Below, one piece after another: positions 45,601 through 53,963 of a stretch of 64,000 nt of DNA. Within the stretch, counting starts at the first letter, position 1. Each line of letters begins with the position of its first letter. The notes beneath the pieces are model-generated. The model searched no databases, had not been told where the DNA came from, and was given only the letters and a program-made list of their open reading frames with translations. A program made the translations under genes and the position numbers. This DNA comes from Paludibacteraceae bacterium (lineage in GTDB: Bacteria > Bacteroidota > Bacteroidia > Bacteroidales > Paludibacteraceae): NCBI GenBank assembly GCA_017938155.1, contig JAGBCD010000040.1, forward strand, positions 1-64,000, in the 5' to 3' direction.

Positions 45601-45716
45601 GCATACTCTTTGGCCTTCTTGTCATAACTGTAGGTCACAATAGAGAAGGAGAGATAAAAGGCGCATACCAAACCAAGGCACACCGCCAAAATTTTTACAA
45701 ATCCTTTGTTTTGCAT
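42675..45716 (-). CDS. secDF: Fused protein-export membrane proteins SecD and SecF
   Basis: A 1013-aa fusion of SecD (residues about 1-640) and SecF (about 660-1013), each with six membrane spans. It powers late steps of Sec export with the proton motive force. SecD periplasmic motifs ([38 protein letters not shown] in TM4) and SecF motifs ([32 protein letters not shown]) are present. An acidic Glu/Val/Thr/Ala-rich insertion (about 253-303, e.g. [20 protein letters not shown]) interrupts the SecD periplasmic domain. Promoter at 45824-45855, terminator at 42623-42652: monocistronic. Confidence 0.95.
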   Translation of the reverse strand: [1013 protein letters not shown]

Positions 45717-45823
45717 AATATTATGATAATTTATTAATATTTTTACTTCTTTATGTTACGCACGCCACGCAATATTTCTGTAAGAAATCCACTTGACTGC
45801 GCCTAATAAACAACAAAAGCGTG

Positions 45824-45855
45824 CAAAGATACAATATTTTTTTTAGTTACGCAAA
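45824..45855 (-). promoter_or_regulatory. Promoter of secDF
   Basis: Minus strand TTTG (45855-45852), 20 nt, TATCTTTG (45831-45824). The leader is about 100 nt. The rest of 45717-46012 shows no gene. Confidence 0.75.
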
Positions 45856-46012
45856 TATTTTTTATATTTATAAAGAATCACGCGCTTATACGACGCGTGC
45901 GAGACACAAGAATAACATGTTTTTTTTAGTTTATACTCATAGCCCAAACACAACATGGAATGATCTTAAAAAAAATAGAGACTGTCACCGACAATCTCTA
46001 CTTCTATCCTTG

Positions 46013-46084
<72 letters not shown>

Positions 46085-46124
46085 ATATATATTCAAGACA
46101 CACCACGCGTCTCAAATCGGAGTG

Positions 46125-46156
46125 CAAAGGTAATACATTTTTTTACATTATCCAAA
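46125..46156 (-). promoter_or_regulatory. Promoter of tRNA-fMet
   Basis: Minus strand TTTG (46156-46153), 20 nt, TACCTTTG (46132-46125), about 40 bases upstream of the mature 5' end. Confidence 0.75.
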
Positions 46157-46226
46157 TTTTTTAACAAAAAAGTGAGTATTAACTCTTATTTTAGCACTTT
46201 TGCAACCTATAAGATGTCAAACACAC

Positions 46227-48782
46227 TTAGTCTTGCACTATTTTTTCACCCAAAACATTGTACATATTCTCGCCCACCTGAATATACACATGTCCATCTT
46301 TCCAAATTTTCCGAGGCTCACTATTCGGGACCTTATTATTAGATAACCCATCAGGTACTTCCTCACATAAAATAGTCACCTGTGAACGATAATCAATATC
46401 TCCCTTGTTGGTTCCCGAATACATACCTTGATTGTGAAAAACTAAGTCACGCGTTTGATTGCCTCCATCGTTCCAAATGATTTGCCAAGTATTATCAATA
46501 GCAGGAGCACTTTCAGGTATATCAAAGCGATAGGCATTCCCTCCTAAGTGAGTAGCACGTTTGCCCGGCCAATTACCACAATACTCTGTCGTCTTGCTAT
46601 TGACCGTAGACCAAATATAACAATTGATACCACTACCAAACTCGGAAGATTTGGTAAAGAACACACACCGTTGATCTTCAGACACCAAACATGGAGTACT
46701 CTTCTCATTGGGATTGGAAGGTTGGTGTATGAGCTCTTCTTGCGTACCATCCCACGAAGGTTGAGGCACAGAAACTGGAGTAGAAGCATATAGATACTTG
46801 CCATCCACGCCTATCTTGCCAGGTGCAGGAGAAAGTGTAGTGGATAAAACATACACTCGCATATTACCTTGTCCAGAACATGAAACAGATAACGTGCCAT
46901 TGGTTACATTGCGCACATCACCCGTTACACAATCTACATATTGACCATTCAAGATTCCAGCAAACGTAGCATTACCCGAAATGGTAACCAAAGCATAAGA
47001 ATCTGTTGTGCTATCTGTATAACGACGTTTGAAACAACATACTCCTGAGCATCCAGTACGCGAATATTGTCCCTTACGCAAGGCCGGAACTGCCATACGG
47101 ATAGCTGCCAAACGACGGATATGTTGTGCCAACGGATGCGATAATGTTTGCGCCATATTGCCCGAAGCAGAGGAGTAATGCGCAAAATCTACCCCCTGAA
47201 CATCTCCCTTCAGATACCCACCAAAATAAGCTCGACCAGATTCACGTAAAGGCATATTAGGTCCCTTGTCAATAGTACACCCTTTTTTGAATTCTATCTC
47301 TGAACCATAGTACAAACATGGGATGCCTCGGTATGTAAACATCAACGATAAGTTTTCTGCCCAATTGGCTTGCGGCTTAGAATATCGTTTATCTTCTGGG
47401 GCTCCATTGGGCGCATAATCATGAGAATCAACATATACAACATTCCATGTAACATCATTGTAATACTTGTCGTTTTCTGGACAGGCCACATTCCACGCAT
47501 TGGACATCGTCTCAAAATTATGATGCATTGTAAAATCTATCACATGCAAACCACTTGCACGAGAATAATCGGGAAGATGGTAATCATTTCCTGATAAAAA
47601 AGCGTTTTGTGACGTAGGTTGAGAATTTTTGTTATCTAAATCCTTGGTAGCGGTTGATTGTACCGAACGATGGTTAACATGCGTATTACACATATCACCC
47701 TCCAGTGCCACAATACTATTCCAAGAAGATGAATCATTATCCCACGCATATGTAGCATTCTCTGCCCATGTATAATACAACGGCGACAGATTAGGGTGTT
47801 CACGATACCAAATACTCGTATAGCGCGCACACACTTCCGCGAACATATAAAAAGGCGTACCTCCTCTCTTGTGCTTATACTGTTCGGCTGCCTGCATAAA
47901 AGCAGGAATAAAAACCATATTGAACGTCAAACGAGGAATATGTCCACCTGTATCTATACGAAAACCATCCACACCCATCGCAATGAACGCTGTATAGCAT
48001 CGAATTAGGTAATTATAAACAGCAGGATTCTCAGTGTTAAGATCAACACAGTCCCCTGCTATTTGTCCCCACCAACGTGAAGGTTCATCCCAATTGAAAG
48101 AAGCATAGTGATGCCAATAGTTGTGCACATCATTATTTTGTTTTACTCCGTTTTCATCAGGAGTATTCTTCATTTTAGACAAACGTGCTGCATACTGGCT
48201 CCCGCCATTCAAATCACGATAGTTATCGGGCAACAATCCCCCTTGTGACTTGGTCAGGGGAATCAAGCAAGCATCTACATCACTTTGATCAGCCGACCAA
48301 TCTCGAGTAAAAAGAGGACAAAGATTGCGCTCACCAAAATTGCCTGTATGATTGAGTACAATATCCAATATAATTTTCATACCCCGAGCATGCGCAGCAT
48401 CAATCAAGGTTTGAAAATCGACATCTTCACTCTCGTAACGTTTGTCCACCTTAGAGAAATCAGAAGCATGATAACCATGGTAATCATAACCCGAGGTGTT
48501 CTCTACAACAGGAGTAATCCAAACTGCAGTAAAACCTAAAGCCTTGATATAATCCAATCGCTCAATCAACCCCTTGAAATCACCACGCCAAGCAGGATCC
48601 CCATCATTATAATTTTGTCCATCCCAACATTGTGTGTTATTAGACGGATCGCCATCATAAAAACGAGTCGTAATAACAAAATAAATCTGCTCGTCACGGA
48701 AATCAGTGCGAGAAGGAAACAATGTGACTGCAAATGACATTGCACACCACAAACAAAAAAATAATAATAGACCTTTTCTCAT
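46227..48782 (-). CDS. Secreted alpha-amylase, GH13, with C-terminal sorting tail
   Basis: 851 aa from the ATG at 48782 (signal peptide MRKGLLLFFCLWCAMSFA). GH13 regions are I DIVLNHTG, II GFRIDTGGH (nucleophile Asp), III FAEVCAR (acid Glu) and IV VVYVDSHDYAP. The C-terminal part (about 620-851) is beta-rich. It contains a starch-binding-like segment (CYIWSTVNSKTTEYCGNWPG) and ends in RKIWKDGHVYIQVGENMY then NVLGEKIVQD, like the T9SS-type tail of the protein at 21079. It hydrolyses starch or glycogen outside the cell. The gene starts 4 bases after the sufB stop, an unusual neighbour. Confidence 0.88.
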   Translation of the reverse strand: MRKGLLLFFCLWCAMSFAVTLFPSRTDFRDEQIYFVITTRFYDGDPSNNTQCWDGQNYNDGDPAWRGDFKGLIERLDYIKALGFTAVWITPVVENTSGYDYHGYHASDFSKVDKRYESEDVDFQTLIDAAHARGMKIILDIVLNHTGNFGERNLCPLFTRDWSADQSDVDACLIPLTKSQGGLLPDNYRDLNGGSQYAARLSKMKNTPDENGVKQNNDVHNYWHHYASFNWDEPSRWWGQIAGDCVDLNTENPAVYNYLIRCYTAFIAMGVDGFRIDTGGHIPRLTFNMVFIPAFMQAAEQYKHKRGGTPFYMFAEVCARYTSIWYREHPNLSPLYYTWAENATYAWDNDSSSWNSIVALEGDMCNTHVNHRSVQSTATKDLDNKNSQPTSQNAFLSGNDYHLPDYSRASGLHVIDFTMHHNFETMSNAWNVACPENDKYYNDVTWNVVYVDSHDYAPNGAPEDKRYSKPQANWAENLSLMFTYRGIPCLYYGSEIEFKKGCTIDKGPNMPLRESGRAYFGGYLKGDVQGVDFAHYSSASGNMAQTLSHPLAQHIRRLAAIRMAVPALRKGQYSRTGCSGVCCFKRRYTDSTTDSYALVTISGNATFAGILNGQYVDCVTGDVRNVTNGTLSVSCSGQGNMRVYVLSTTLSPAPGKIGVDGKYLYASTPVSVPQPSWDGTQEELIHQPSNPNEKSTPCLVSEDQRCVFFTKSSEFGSGINCYIWSTVNSKTTEYCGNWPGKRATHLGGNAYRFDIPESAPAIDNTWQIIWNDGGNQTRDLVFHNQGMYSGTNKGDIDYRSQVTILCEEVPDGLSNNKVPNSEPRKIWKDGHVYIQVGENMYNVLGEKIVQD

Positions 48783-48786
48783 ACTA

Positions 48787-50220
48787 TCATCCAACTGATC
48801 CTTCTAAAGAAACTTGCAATAATTTCTGCGCTTCCACCGCAAATTCCATTGGTAGCTTATCCATCACCTCCTTGGCATACCCATTGACAATAAGTCCCAC
48901 AGCATCCTCCACACCTATTCCCCGTTGACGACAATAGAATAGTTGTTCTTCGCTTATCCGACTCGTTGTCGCCTCATGCTCAATGATGGCAGATGAATTG
49001 GCTATCTGCATATCAGGAAACGTATGAGCGCCACACGTATCACCCAATAGTAAACTATCGCACTGACTATAGTTGCGCGCATTGATAGCATTGGATACGA
49101 CCTTAACTAATCCTCTATATGCATTTTGACTAAACCCTGCAGATATACCCTTACTTATAATACGTGAGCGCGTGTTCTTACCCAAGTGAATCATCTTGGT
49201 GCCTGTATCGGCTTGCTGATAATTATTAGTCACTGCTACAGAATAGAACTCTGCCGAAGAATTATCACCCTTTAAGATACAAGATGGGTATTTCCACGTG
49301 ATAGCACTACCTGTCTCTACTTGAGTCCAACTCAAACATGCATTTTCGTAAGTAATACCTCTTTTGGTAACAAAATTATAGATACCTCCCTTGCCATCTT
49401 TGTCTCCTGGATACCAATTTTGCACCGTGGAATATTTTACTTCAGCATCCTTGTGCACAATGATTTCCACAATTGCCGCATGCAATTGGTTTTCATCCCG
49501 CATCGGCGCAGTACAGCCTTCCAAGTAGCTTAGATACGCCCCCTCATCAGCGACCAATAGAGTGCGTTCAAATTGTCCCGTATTGCCCGCATTGATTCGG
49601 AAATATGTACTCAATTCCATAGGACAGCGAACACCCTTAGGGATATAGACGAAAGAACCATCCGAGAAAACTGCTGAATTGAGAGCGGCATAGAAATTGT
49701 CAGCATAGGGAACAACGGACCCAAGATACTCTTTGACCAATTCGGGGTAGTTTTGCACAGCCTCACTAATAGAACAAAAGATAATACCTTGCTTCATCAA
49801 AGTCTCTCTAAAAGTCGTTTTCACCGAAACAGAATCCATCACCGCGTCCACTGCCATATTCCCAGCCAAAGCTGCCCTTTCTTCCAAAGGTATTCCCAAT
49901 TTATCGAAAGTTTTCATTATTTCAGGGTCTATCTCCTTATTCTCCACTTCCCCCTTCACTTTGGGAGCCGCATAATAAGAAATAGCCTGAAAATCTATCG
50001 GAGGAATTTGCAAATGAGCCCACGTAGGAACCTCCATCGTTAGCCACTTGCGATAAGCCTTTAAACGGAAATCCAACAACCACTCAGGTTCACCCTTTTT
50101 GGACGATATCAGTCTTATCACATCTTCGTTCAACCCAGAGGAGATGATTTCTGTCTCCACATCCGTAGTAAAACCATATTTATACTCCTGTTGAGTAATT
50201 TCTTGTATTTCTTTTTGCAT
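48787..50220 (-). CDS. sufB: Fe-S cluster assembly scaffold protein SufB
   Basis: A 477-aa SufB, core of the SufBCD scaffold that builds Fe-S clusters. Characteristic segments are present: [40 protein letters not shown], and the C-terminal beta-helix with [10 protein letters not shown] (conserved Cys) and [12 protein letters not shown]. Length is normal. In most Bacteroidales sufC, sufD and sufS follow. Here the next gene, 4 bases downstream, is a secreted amylase, so sufCDS must lie elsewhere. No clear own promoter is seen; read-through from tRNA-Cys is blocked by the terminator at 50272-50295. Confidence 0.95.
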   Translation of the reverse strand: MQKEIQEITQQEYKYGFTTDVETEIISSGLNEDVIRLISSKKGEPEWLLDFRLKAYRKWLTMEVPTWAHLQIPPIDFQAISYYAAPKVKGEVENKEIDPEIMKTFDKLGIPLEERAALAGNMAVDAVMDSVSVKTTFRETLMKQGIIFCSISEAVQNYPELVKEYLGSVVPYADNFYAALNSAVFSDGSFVYIPKGVRCPMELSTYFRINAGNTGQFERTLLVADEGAYLSYLEGCTAPMRDENQLHAAIVEIIVHKDAEVKYSTVQNWYPGDKDGKGGIYNFVTKRGITYENACLSWTQVETGSAITWKYPSCILKGDNSSAEFYSVAVTNNYQQADTGTKMIHLGKNTRSRIISKGISAGFSQNAYRGLVKVVSNAINARNYSQCDSLLLGDTCGAHTFPDMQIANSSAIIEHEATTSRISEEQLFYCRQRGIGVEDAVGLIVNGYAKEVMDKLPMEFAVEAQKLLQVSLEGSVG

Positions 50221-50271
50221 ATATACAACAAAAAAAATAATTTCTGAGTATTAACCTATAGTATAAAAAGT

Positions 50272-50295
50272 GAGAGCCGCCAATTGGCGGCTCTC
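50272..50295 (-). terminator. Terminator of tRNA-Cys
   Basis: A perfect 10-bp stem GAGAGCCGCC (50272-50281) with GGCGGCTCTC (50286-50295), loop AATT. On the minus strand it is followed by ACTTTTTA. It lies 5 bases after the tRNA 3' end. Confidence 0.85.
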
Positions 50296-50299
50296 TTTG

Positions 50300-50370
50300 A
50301 GGTACCTGGCGGATTCGAACCGCCGTCCCCGGTTTTGCAGACCGATCCCTAACCGCTCGGGCAAGGTACC
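50300..50370 (-). tRNA. tRNA-Cys (GCA)
   Basis: 71 nt without encoded CCA. Acceptor GGTACCT pairs with AGGTACC, the loop CTGCAAA gives anticodon GCA, the T arm is GGCGG-TTCGAAT-CCGCC, and the discriminator base is U73 (complement of A50300), the identity base of tRNA-Cys. Confidence 0.94.
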
Positions 50371-50390
50371 CTGTAATTCAATTGCGGGCA

Positions 50391-50422
50391 CAAAGGTACA
50401 ATAAATAATTGGATGCACCAAA
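50391..50422 (-). promoter_or_regulatory. Promoter of tRNA-Cys
   Basis: Minus strand TTTG (50422-50419), 20 nt, TACCTTTG (50398-50391), 20 bases before the tRNA 5' end. Confidence 0.75.
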
Positions 50423-50456
50423 TTTTTTGGCACAAAAAGTGCTTTTTTACCCAAAA

Positions 50457-51665
50457 TTACTCCACATATAGTACCAATCCTTTCAAATATTCGCCTTCAG
50501 GATGGTAGATATTGATGGGATGATCTTGCGGTTGGTGAAGTTGATGAAGAATACGCACCTTACGCCCCACTTGTGCTGCTGCTGAGAACACTGCCCTGCG
50601 GAACATATCCTTATCTATTGCTTGTGAACAAGAGAATGTAAATAGTATCCCTCCCTTACGTATTTGCTCTATTGCCTTTGCATTGATTCGCTGATATCCT
50701 CGCAATGCATTATGTATGGCATCACGGTGTTTAGCAAATGCTGGAGGATCAAGGATAATCAAATCATATTTGTCGCGGATATTTGACATAAAGGAGAATG
50801 CTTCTTGAGCATATGCCTCGTGATTAGTTTGTGTTGGAAAATTGTAATGCACATTATCTCTTACCAATGCTATGGCCTTCTCGCTCACATCAACAGAATG
50901 CACCAAATGCGCTCCACCACGCAAAGCATAAACAGAAAATCCACCCGAATAGCAAAACATGTTCAGCACATCCCTGCCACGTGCGTAACGTTCAAGCAAC
51001 GCTCTGTTCTCGCGTTGATCAACAAAGAAACCTGTTTTCTGTCCTTTCAACCAATCTATTCTAAAATAGAGGTCATTTTCCTTGGCCCAAAATTCATCAG
51101 GCATGGCCGTTTGTGTCTGAATCAAATACCCCACTCTATCACCCTCTATAGTTGCCTTGAATGGCAATGTATCGTCAGACTTGTAATAGACGTTCTCTAC
51201 TCCTGGCACAACCTTGATAACCGCCTCAGCTATTTGTAGACGCTGCAAGTGCATACCAATTGAATGCGCCTGAATCACCGCTGTATTGGCATACACATCT
51301 ATAACTAATCCTGGCAAAAAGTCACCCTCTCCATGAATCAAACGATAGGTATTATTTTCCGATGAAACCAACCCTACACTTTCACGCAGATTATAAGCTG
51401 AAGTTATTCGTTGCTCCCAGAAATTTTCAGGGAGTTCAGAAACAAAAAACTCCAACATTCGAACAGCTATTGAACCTATTTGATAATGTCCAACCCCCAT
51501 TATCTTTCCCTCCGAAGATTTGACACACACCAAATCACCTTCTTGAGGCGCATCAAAAGGATAATGAGGATCTAATAAAATTTTATTAATTGCACCAGAA
51601 AAAACCCATGGATGAAAACGCAACAAAGATTCATCCTTTTTGGGCTTGAGTTGAATTATTGTCAT
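50457..51665 (-). CDS. rlmI: 23S rRNA (cytosine1962-C5)-methyltransferase family, RlmI-like
   Basis: 402 aa. An N-terminal PUA domain (LKPKKDESLLRFHPWVFSGAI, residues 5-80) is joined to a class I SAM methyltransferase. Motif I is VLNMFCYSGGFSVYALRGGA, followed by SVDVS, and motif IV is IILDPPAF. The C-terminal SCSQAID carries a conserved Cys. The layout is that of RlmI, which methylates C1962 of 23S rRNA. Its start overlaps the end of the upstream RNase D-like gene by 35 bases, so the pair is likely one operon. Confidence 0.88.
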   Translation of the reverse strand: MTIIQLKPKKDESLLRFHPWVFSGAINKILLDPHYPFDAPQEGDLVCVKSSEGKIMGVGHYQIGSIAVRMLEFFVSELPENFWEQRITSAYNLRESVGLVSSENNTYRLIHGEGDFLPGLVIDVYANTAVIQAHSIGMHLQRLQIAEAVIKVVPGVENVYYKSDDTLPFKATIEGDRVGYLIQTQTAMPDEFWAKENDLYFRIDWLKGQKTGFFVDQRENRALLERYARGRDVLNMFCYSGGFSVYALRGGAHLVHSVDVSEKAIALVRDNVHYNFPTQTNHEAYAQEAFSFMSNIRDKYDLIILDPPAFAKHRDAIHNALRGYQRINAKAIEQIRKGGILFTFSCSQAIDKDMFRRAVFSAAAQVGRKVRILHQLHQPQDHPINIYHPEGEYLKGLVLYVE

Positions 51666-52299
51666 TTGTGTTATTACATTTAGATTGCATTACTTCTAAT
51701 TGATGTAGTCGTTGACGCTCTATATCTTCTCGTTTCAACGCCTCAACCACCTTCTTTGGCAAAGGTTTAGTTGCCTTGAGTTCTTTGTATATAAGCAAAG
51801 TAGCCCAAGCATCGGTACTTGCATAGAGCGCTTGTTCAGATGTTAGAGAGGAGGCCTCCCAATTTGTCAATTGTTGAGACTTACTGATTTTCTTACCAAA
51901 ACATATGGCAAAAATTTTTTGCAACCCCAATTCTAAAATACCATATTTATTAACCATCGATTGTATGTCCACACAATTCTTAGGTACGAAATTACGACGG
52001 CGACGCAATCCTTGCAAATCGTCTTTGAAAGCAAGTCCAACCTTGCAAATAGACTCATCGGCAAACAAAGATGCCAACAACGGAGGCATACCAATATGCG
52101 TCAAACGAAAAAGATAACAACGCTCTTGAGTCGCAATCTGAAGCAACGCTGTAGGATAATGAACTCCTCGCTTGAAACTAGGACGCGCTTCAGTATCTAC
52201 ACCCACAACATCAAACTGGCTCAAATAAGCTACAGCTTGAGGAACCTGCTTCATCTTATCTACAACAATTACTTCTCCTTCAAAATGCGTCAAAGGCAT
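51631..52299 (-). CDS. RNase D-like DEDD 3'-5' exonuclease
   Basis: 222 aa from the ATG at 52299 (MPLTHFEGEVIVVD). An in-frame upstream ATG at 52401 is rejected because the gene's own promoter (52373-52404) would lie inside the coding region. DEDD motifs are FDVVGVDTEARPSF (Exo I), KVGLAFKDDLQGL (Exo II) and LYASTDAWATL (Exo III, Tyr type). There is no HRDC domain, so it is a short RNase D-like enzyme, probably acting on stable-RNA or other 3' ends. It overlaps rlmI by 35 bases. Confidence 0.85.
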   Translation of the reverse strand: MPLTHFEGEVIVVDKMKQVPQAVAYLSQFDVVGVDTEARPSFKRGVHYPTALLQIATQERCYLFRLTHIGMPPLLASLFADESICKVGLAFKDDLQGLRRRRNFVPKNCVDIQSMVNKYGILELGLQKIFAICFGKKISKSQQLTNWEASSLTSEQALYASTDAWATLLIYKELKATKPLPKKVVEALKREDIERQRLHQLEVMQSKCNNTNDNNSTQAQKG

Positions 52300-52372
52300 T
52301 GAGTGAAGAAGTTCTTTTTCTATCCTATGTAAAAAATTATTCGGCTTCAACGTTTGAATATCTAAAATCGCG

Positions 52373-52404
52373 CAAAGGTACGTTTTTTTTTGTTTATTCA
52401 CAAA
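52373..52404 (-). promoter_or_regulatory. Promoter of the RNase D-like gene, interleaved with the divergent promoter
   Basis: Minus strand TTTG (52404-52401), 20 nt, TACCTTTG (52380-52373). It gives a leader of about 70 nt before the ATG at 52299 and decides that start. Its upstream box lies within the spacer of the plus promoter. Confidence 0.72.
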
Positions 52405-52420
52405 TTTTTACATAACTTTG
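52389..52420 (+). promoter_or_regulatory. Promoter of the LytTR gene, interleaved with the divergent promoter
   Basis: TTTG (52389-52392), 20 nt, TAACTTTG (52413-52420), followed by C. The start codon at 52429 is only 8 bases further, so the mRNA is leaderless or nearly so, or the start is slightly downstream. Confidence 0.68.
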
Positions 52421-52428
52421 CAAACGAA

Positions 52429-53298
52429 ATGAAAAATAAAATACCACATTATTTCAACGAAAAACAGAACGTAATCAACCTAGTTATATACACTGCTATC
52501 TATGCAGAGTTGTTTATTCTGTTTTTTGCCCCATTCAAGTCACGCACATGGGTGGAGAATGATTGGCAATTCTTATTTTGGGTTACAGTAGTTGTACTGG
52601 TAGCCATGGGAGTAATCGCTATTAGTCGTACGATTATGTACCATCATGCCAAACATCATGACATATCAATTATCGCATACGCGTGCTGGATCTTGGGAGA
52701 AGTGAGTGCTATGGCGCTTATCTATTCTATCTTCCCCTTTACTGTATTGCCAGATTTTACTACCCAAAAGGGATTGACATTTTTTGCCTTGTTCCAAGAA
52801 GCACTCTTAGACACATTATTTATCTTACTTATCCCATATACTATCATCACATTGGTATGCATCATCAAATCTAAAAACCAACATATTCAGGAATTAACCC
52901 ATCAATACAAAGAAAACATCTCCCCTAATATGTATATTTTTTACGATGAAAAGGGAGAGTTGAAATTGTCGGTAAGACCGGAGATGTTATATTATATAGA
53001 AGCCGCTGACAACTATATTGAGATTCACTATATGGCCAATGGTAAGATGCAAACACTATTGGTTCGCAATTCACTCAAACGTATTGAAACTCAATTTTAC
53101 AACACGCAGTTAGTCAGGTGTCACCGTTCGTATATAGTAAACATCGGCAACGTACAACTACTGAAAAAGACCAATCGCGAACTGATGATTGATTTTAGCA
53201 TTGAGAATTTACCAAATATCCCTGTGTCAAAAGGATATAGTAATATAATCACCGAATTATTCTCACAAACAGTGCAAAACGAAACATTACCATCATGA
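52429..53298 (+). CDS. Membrane-bound LytTR-type transcription regulator
   Basis: 289 aa from the ATG at 52429 (MKNKIPHYFN); upstream residues overlap the promoter. Four membrane spans (residues about 18-40, 46-68, 80-105, 120-145) are followed by a LytTR DNA-binding domain (about 180-280) with YYIEAADNYIEIHY and LVRCHRSYIVNIGNV, the family core. There is no receiver domain, so signal input is probably through the membrane part. The next gene overlaps by 4 bases (ATGA), suggesting it is the functional partner. Targets are unknown. Confidence 0.86.
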   Translation: MKNKIPHYFNEKQNVINLVIYTAIYAELFILFFAPFKSRTWVENDWQFLFWVTVVVLVAMGVIAISRTIMYHHAKHHDISIIAYACWILGEVSAMALIYSIFPFTVLPDFTTQKGLTFFALFQEALLDTLFILLIPYTIITLVCIIKSKNQHIQELTHQYKENISPNMYIFYDEKGELKLSVRPEMLYYIEAADNYIEIHYMANGKMQTLLVRNSLKRIETQFYNTQLVRCHRSYIVNIGNVQLLKKTNRELMIDFSIENLPNIPVSKGYSNIITELFSQTVQNETLPS

Positions 53299-53954
53299 AA
53301 AACAAAATTATCTCACTTGTTCTTGTCCTATTTTCCATTGGAATATCACAAGCACAAACTGTCACCCCACTCAACGTAACTCCTACCCATTTTGAAATGG
53401 ATTCGTTGCGCAGTAACTATGGAGAATCGTCGAATACTTATCTATCCGAACTTCAACGTATACAACTATTCCAAACAGATGTATCCAACCAGATTAAAGA
53501 AACAGAAAAACAACTTACCGAAGAAGAAGAACTGCACAAAAGTATTAGCGGTTTTTATAAACAATCCATCAAGACATTGGAGGAACTATTGCGCTCGAAC
53601 GAACAAGAATTAAAAAAATTACAAGATGTGATTGCATATGTGGAAAAACACCAAAAAGCAATATACAAATCAACACGTCTCAACACCACTACTCGCAATT
53701 TATACATTGACACCCTAATGGTGAACAAAAGAGATTTGGAAGATATGGTTCGCACCATTGAAAAACAAATAGAAGTTATCACGGCACAAAAAATCAGAAT
53801 TGAAGCTTTGGGGCCAGGAATCAACACCTTGGAATTGGACATTAAGAACAAACAAATTGACTTGAACCAAGTGAAAGAAATACATAAGATTAGGACTGAT
53901 ACAATAAAGAACGAAATAAAGAATGTAAAAAAAACAATCAAACAACAAAAATAA
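53295..53954 (+). CDS. Periplasmic coiled-coil protein, partner of the LytTR gene
   Basis: 219 aa with a signal peptide (MKNKIISLVLVLFSIGISQA) and then almost wholly helical, Lys/Glu-rich sequence with heptad character (for example KETEKQLTEEEELHKSIS and IKNKQIDLNQVKEIHK). I recognise no family. Its start overlaps the LytTR gene stop by 4 bases, so the two are translationally coupled. A periplasmic sensor or envelope-associated helper for the regulator is an inference. The upp gene starts 9 bases downstream. Confidence 0.68.
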   Translation: MKNKIISLVLVLFSIGISQAQTVTPLNVTPTHFEMDSLRSNYGESSNTYLSELQRIQLFQTDVSNQIKETEKQLTEEEELHKSISGFYKQSIKTLEELLRSNEQELKKLQDVIAYVEKHQKAIYKSTRLNTTTRNLYIDTLMVNKRDLEDMVRTIEKQIEVITAQKIRIEALGPGINTLELDIKNKQIDLNQVKEIHKIRTDTIKNEIKNVKKTIKQQK

Positions 53955-53963
53955 GAAACCACC

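Noticed and set aside
52300..52401. Longer N-terminus for the RNase D-like protein from the ATG at 52401
   Set aside because: It would place the start upstream of the gene's own promoter elements (52373-52404). The ATG at 52299 begins the conserved part.
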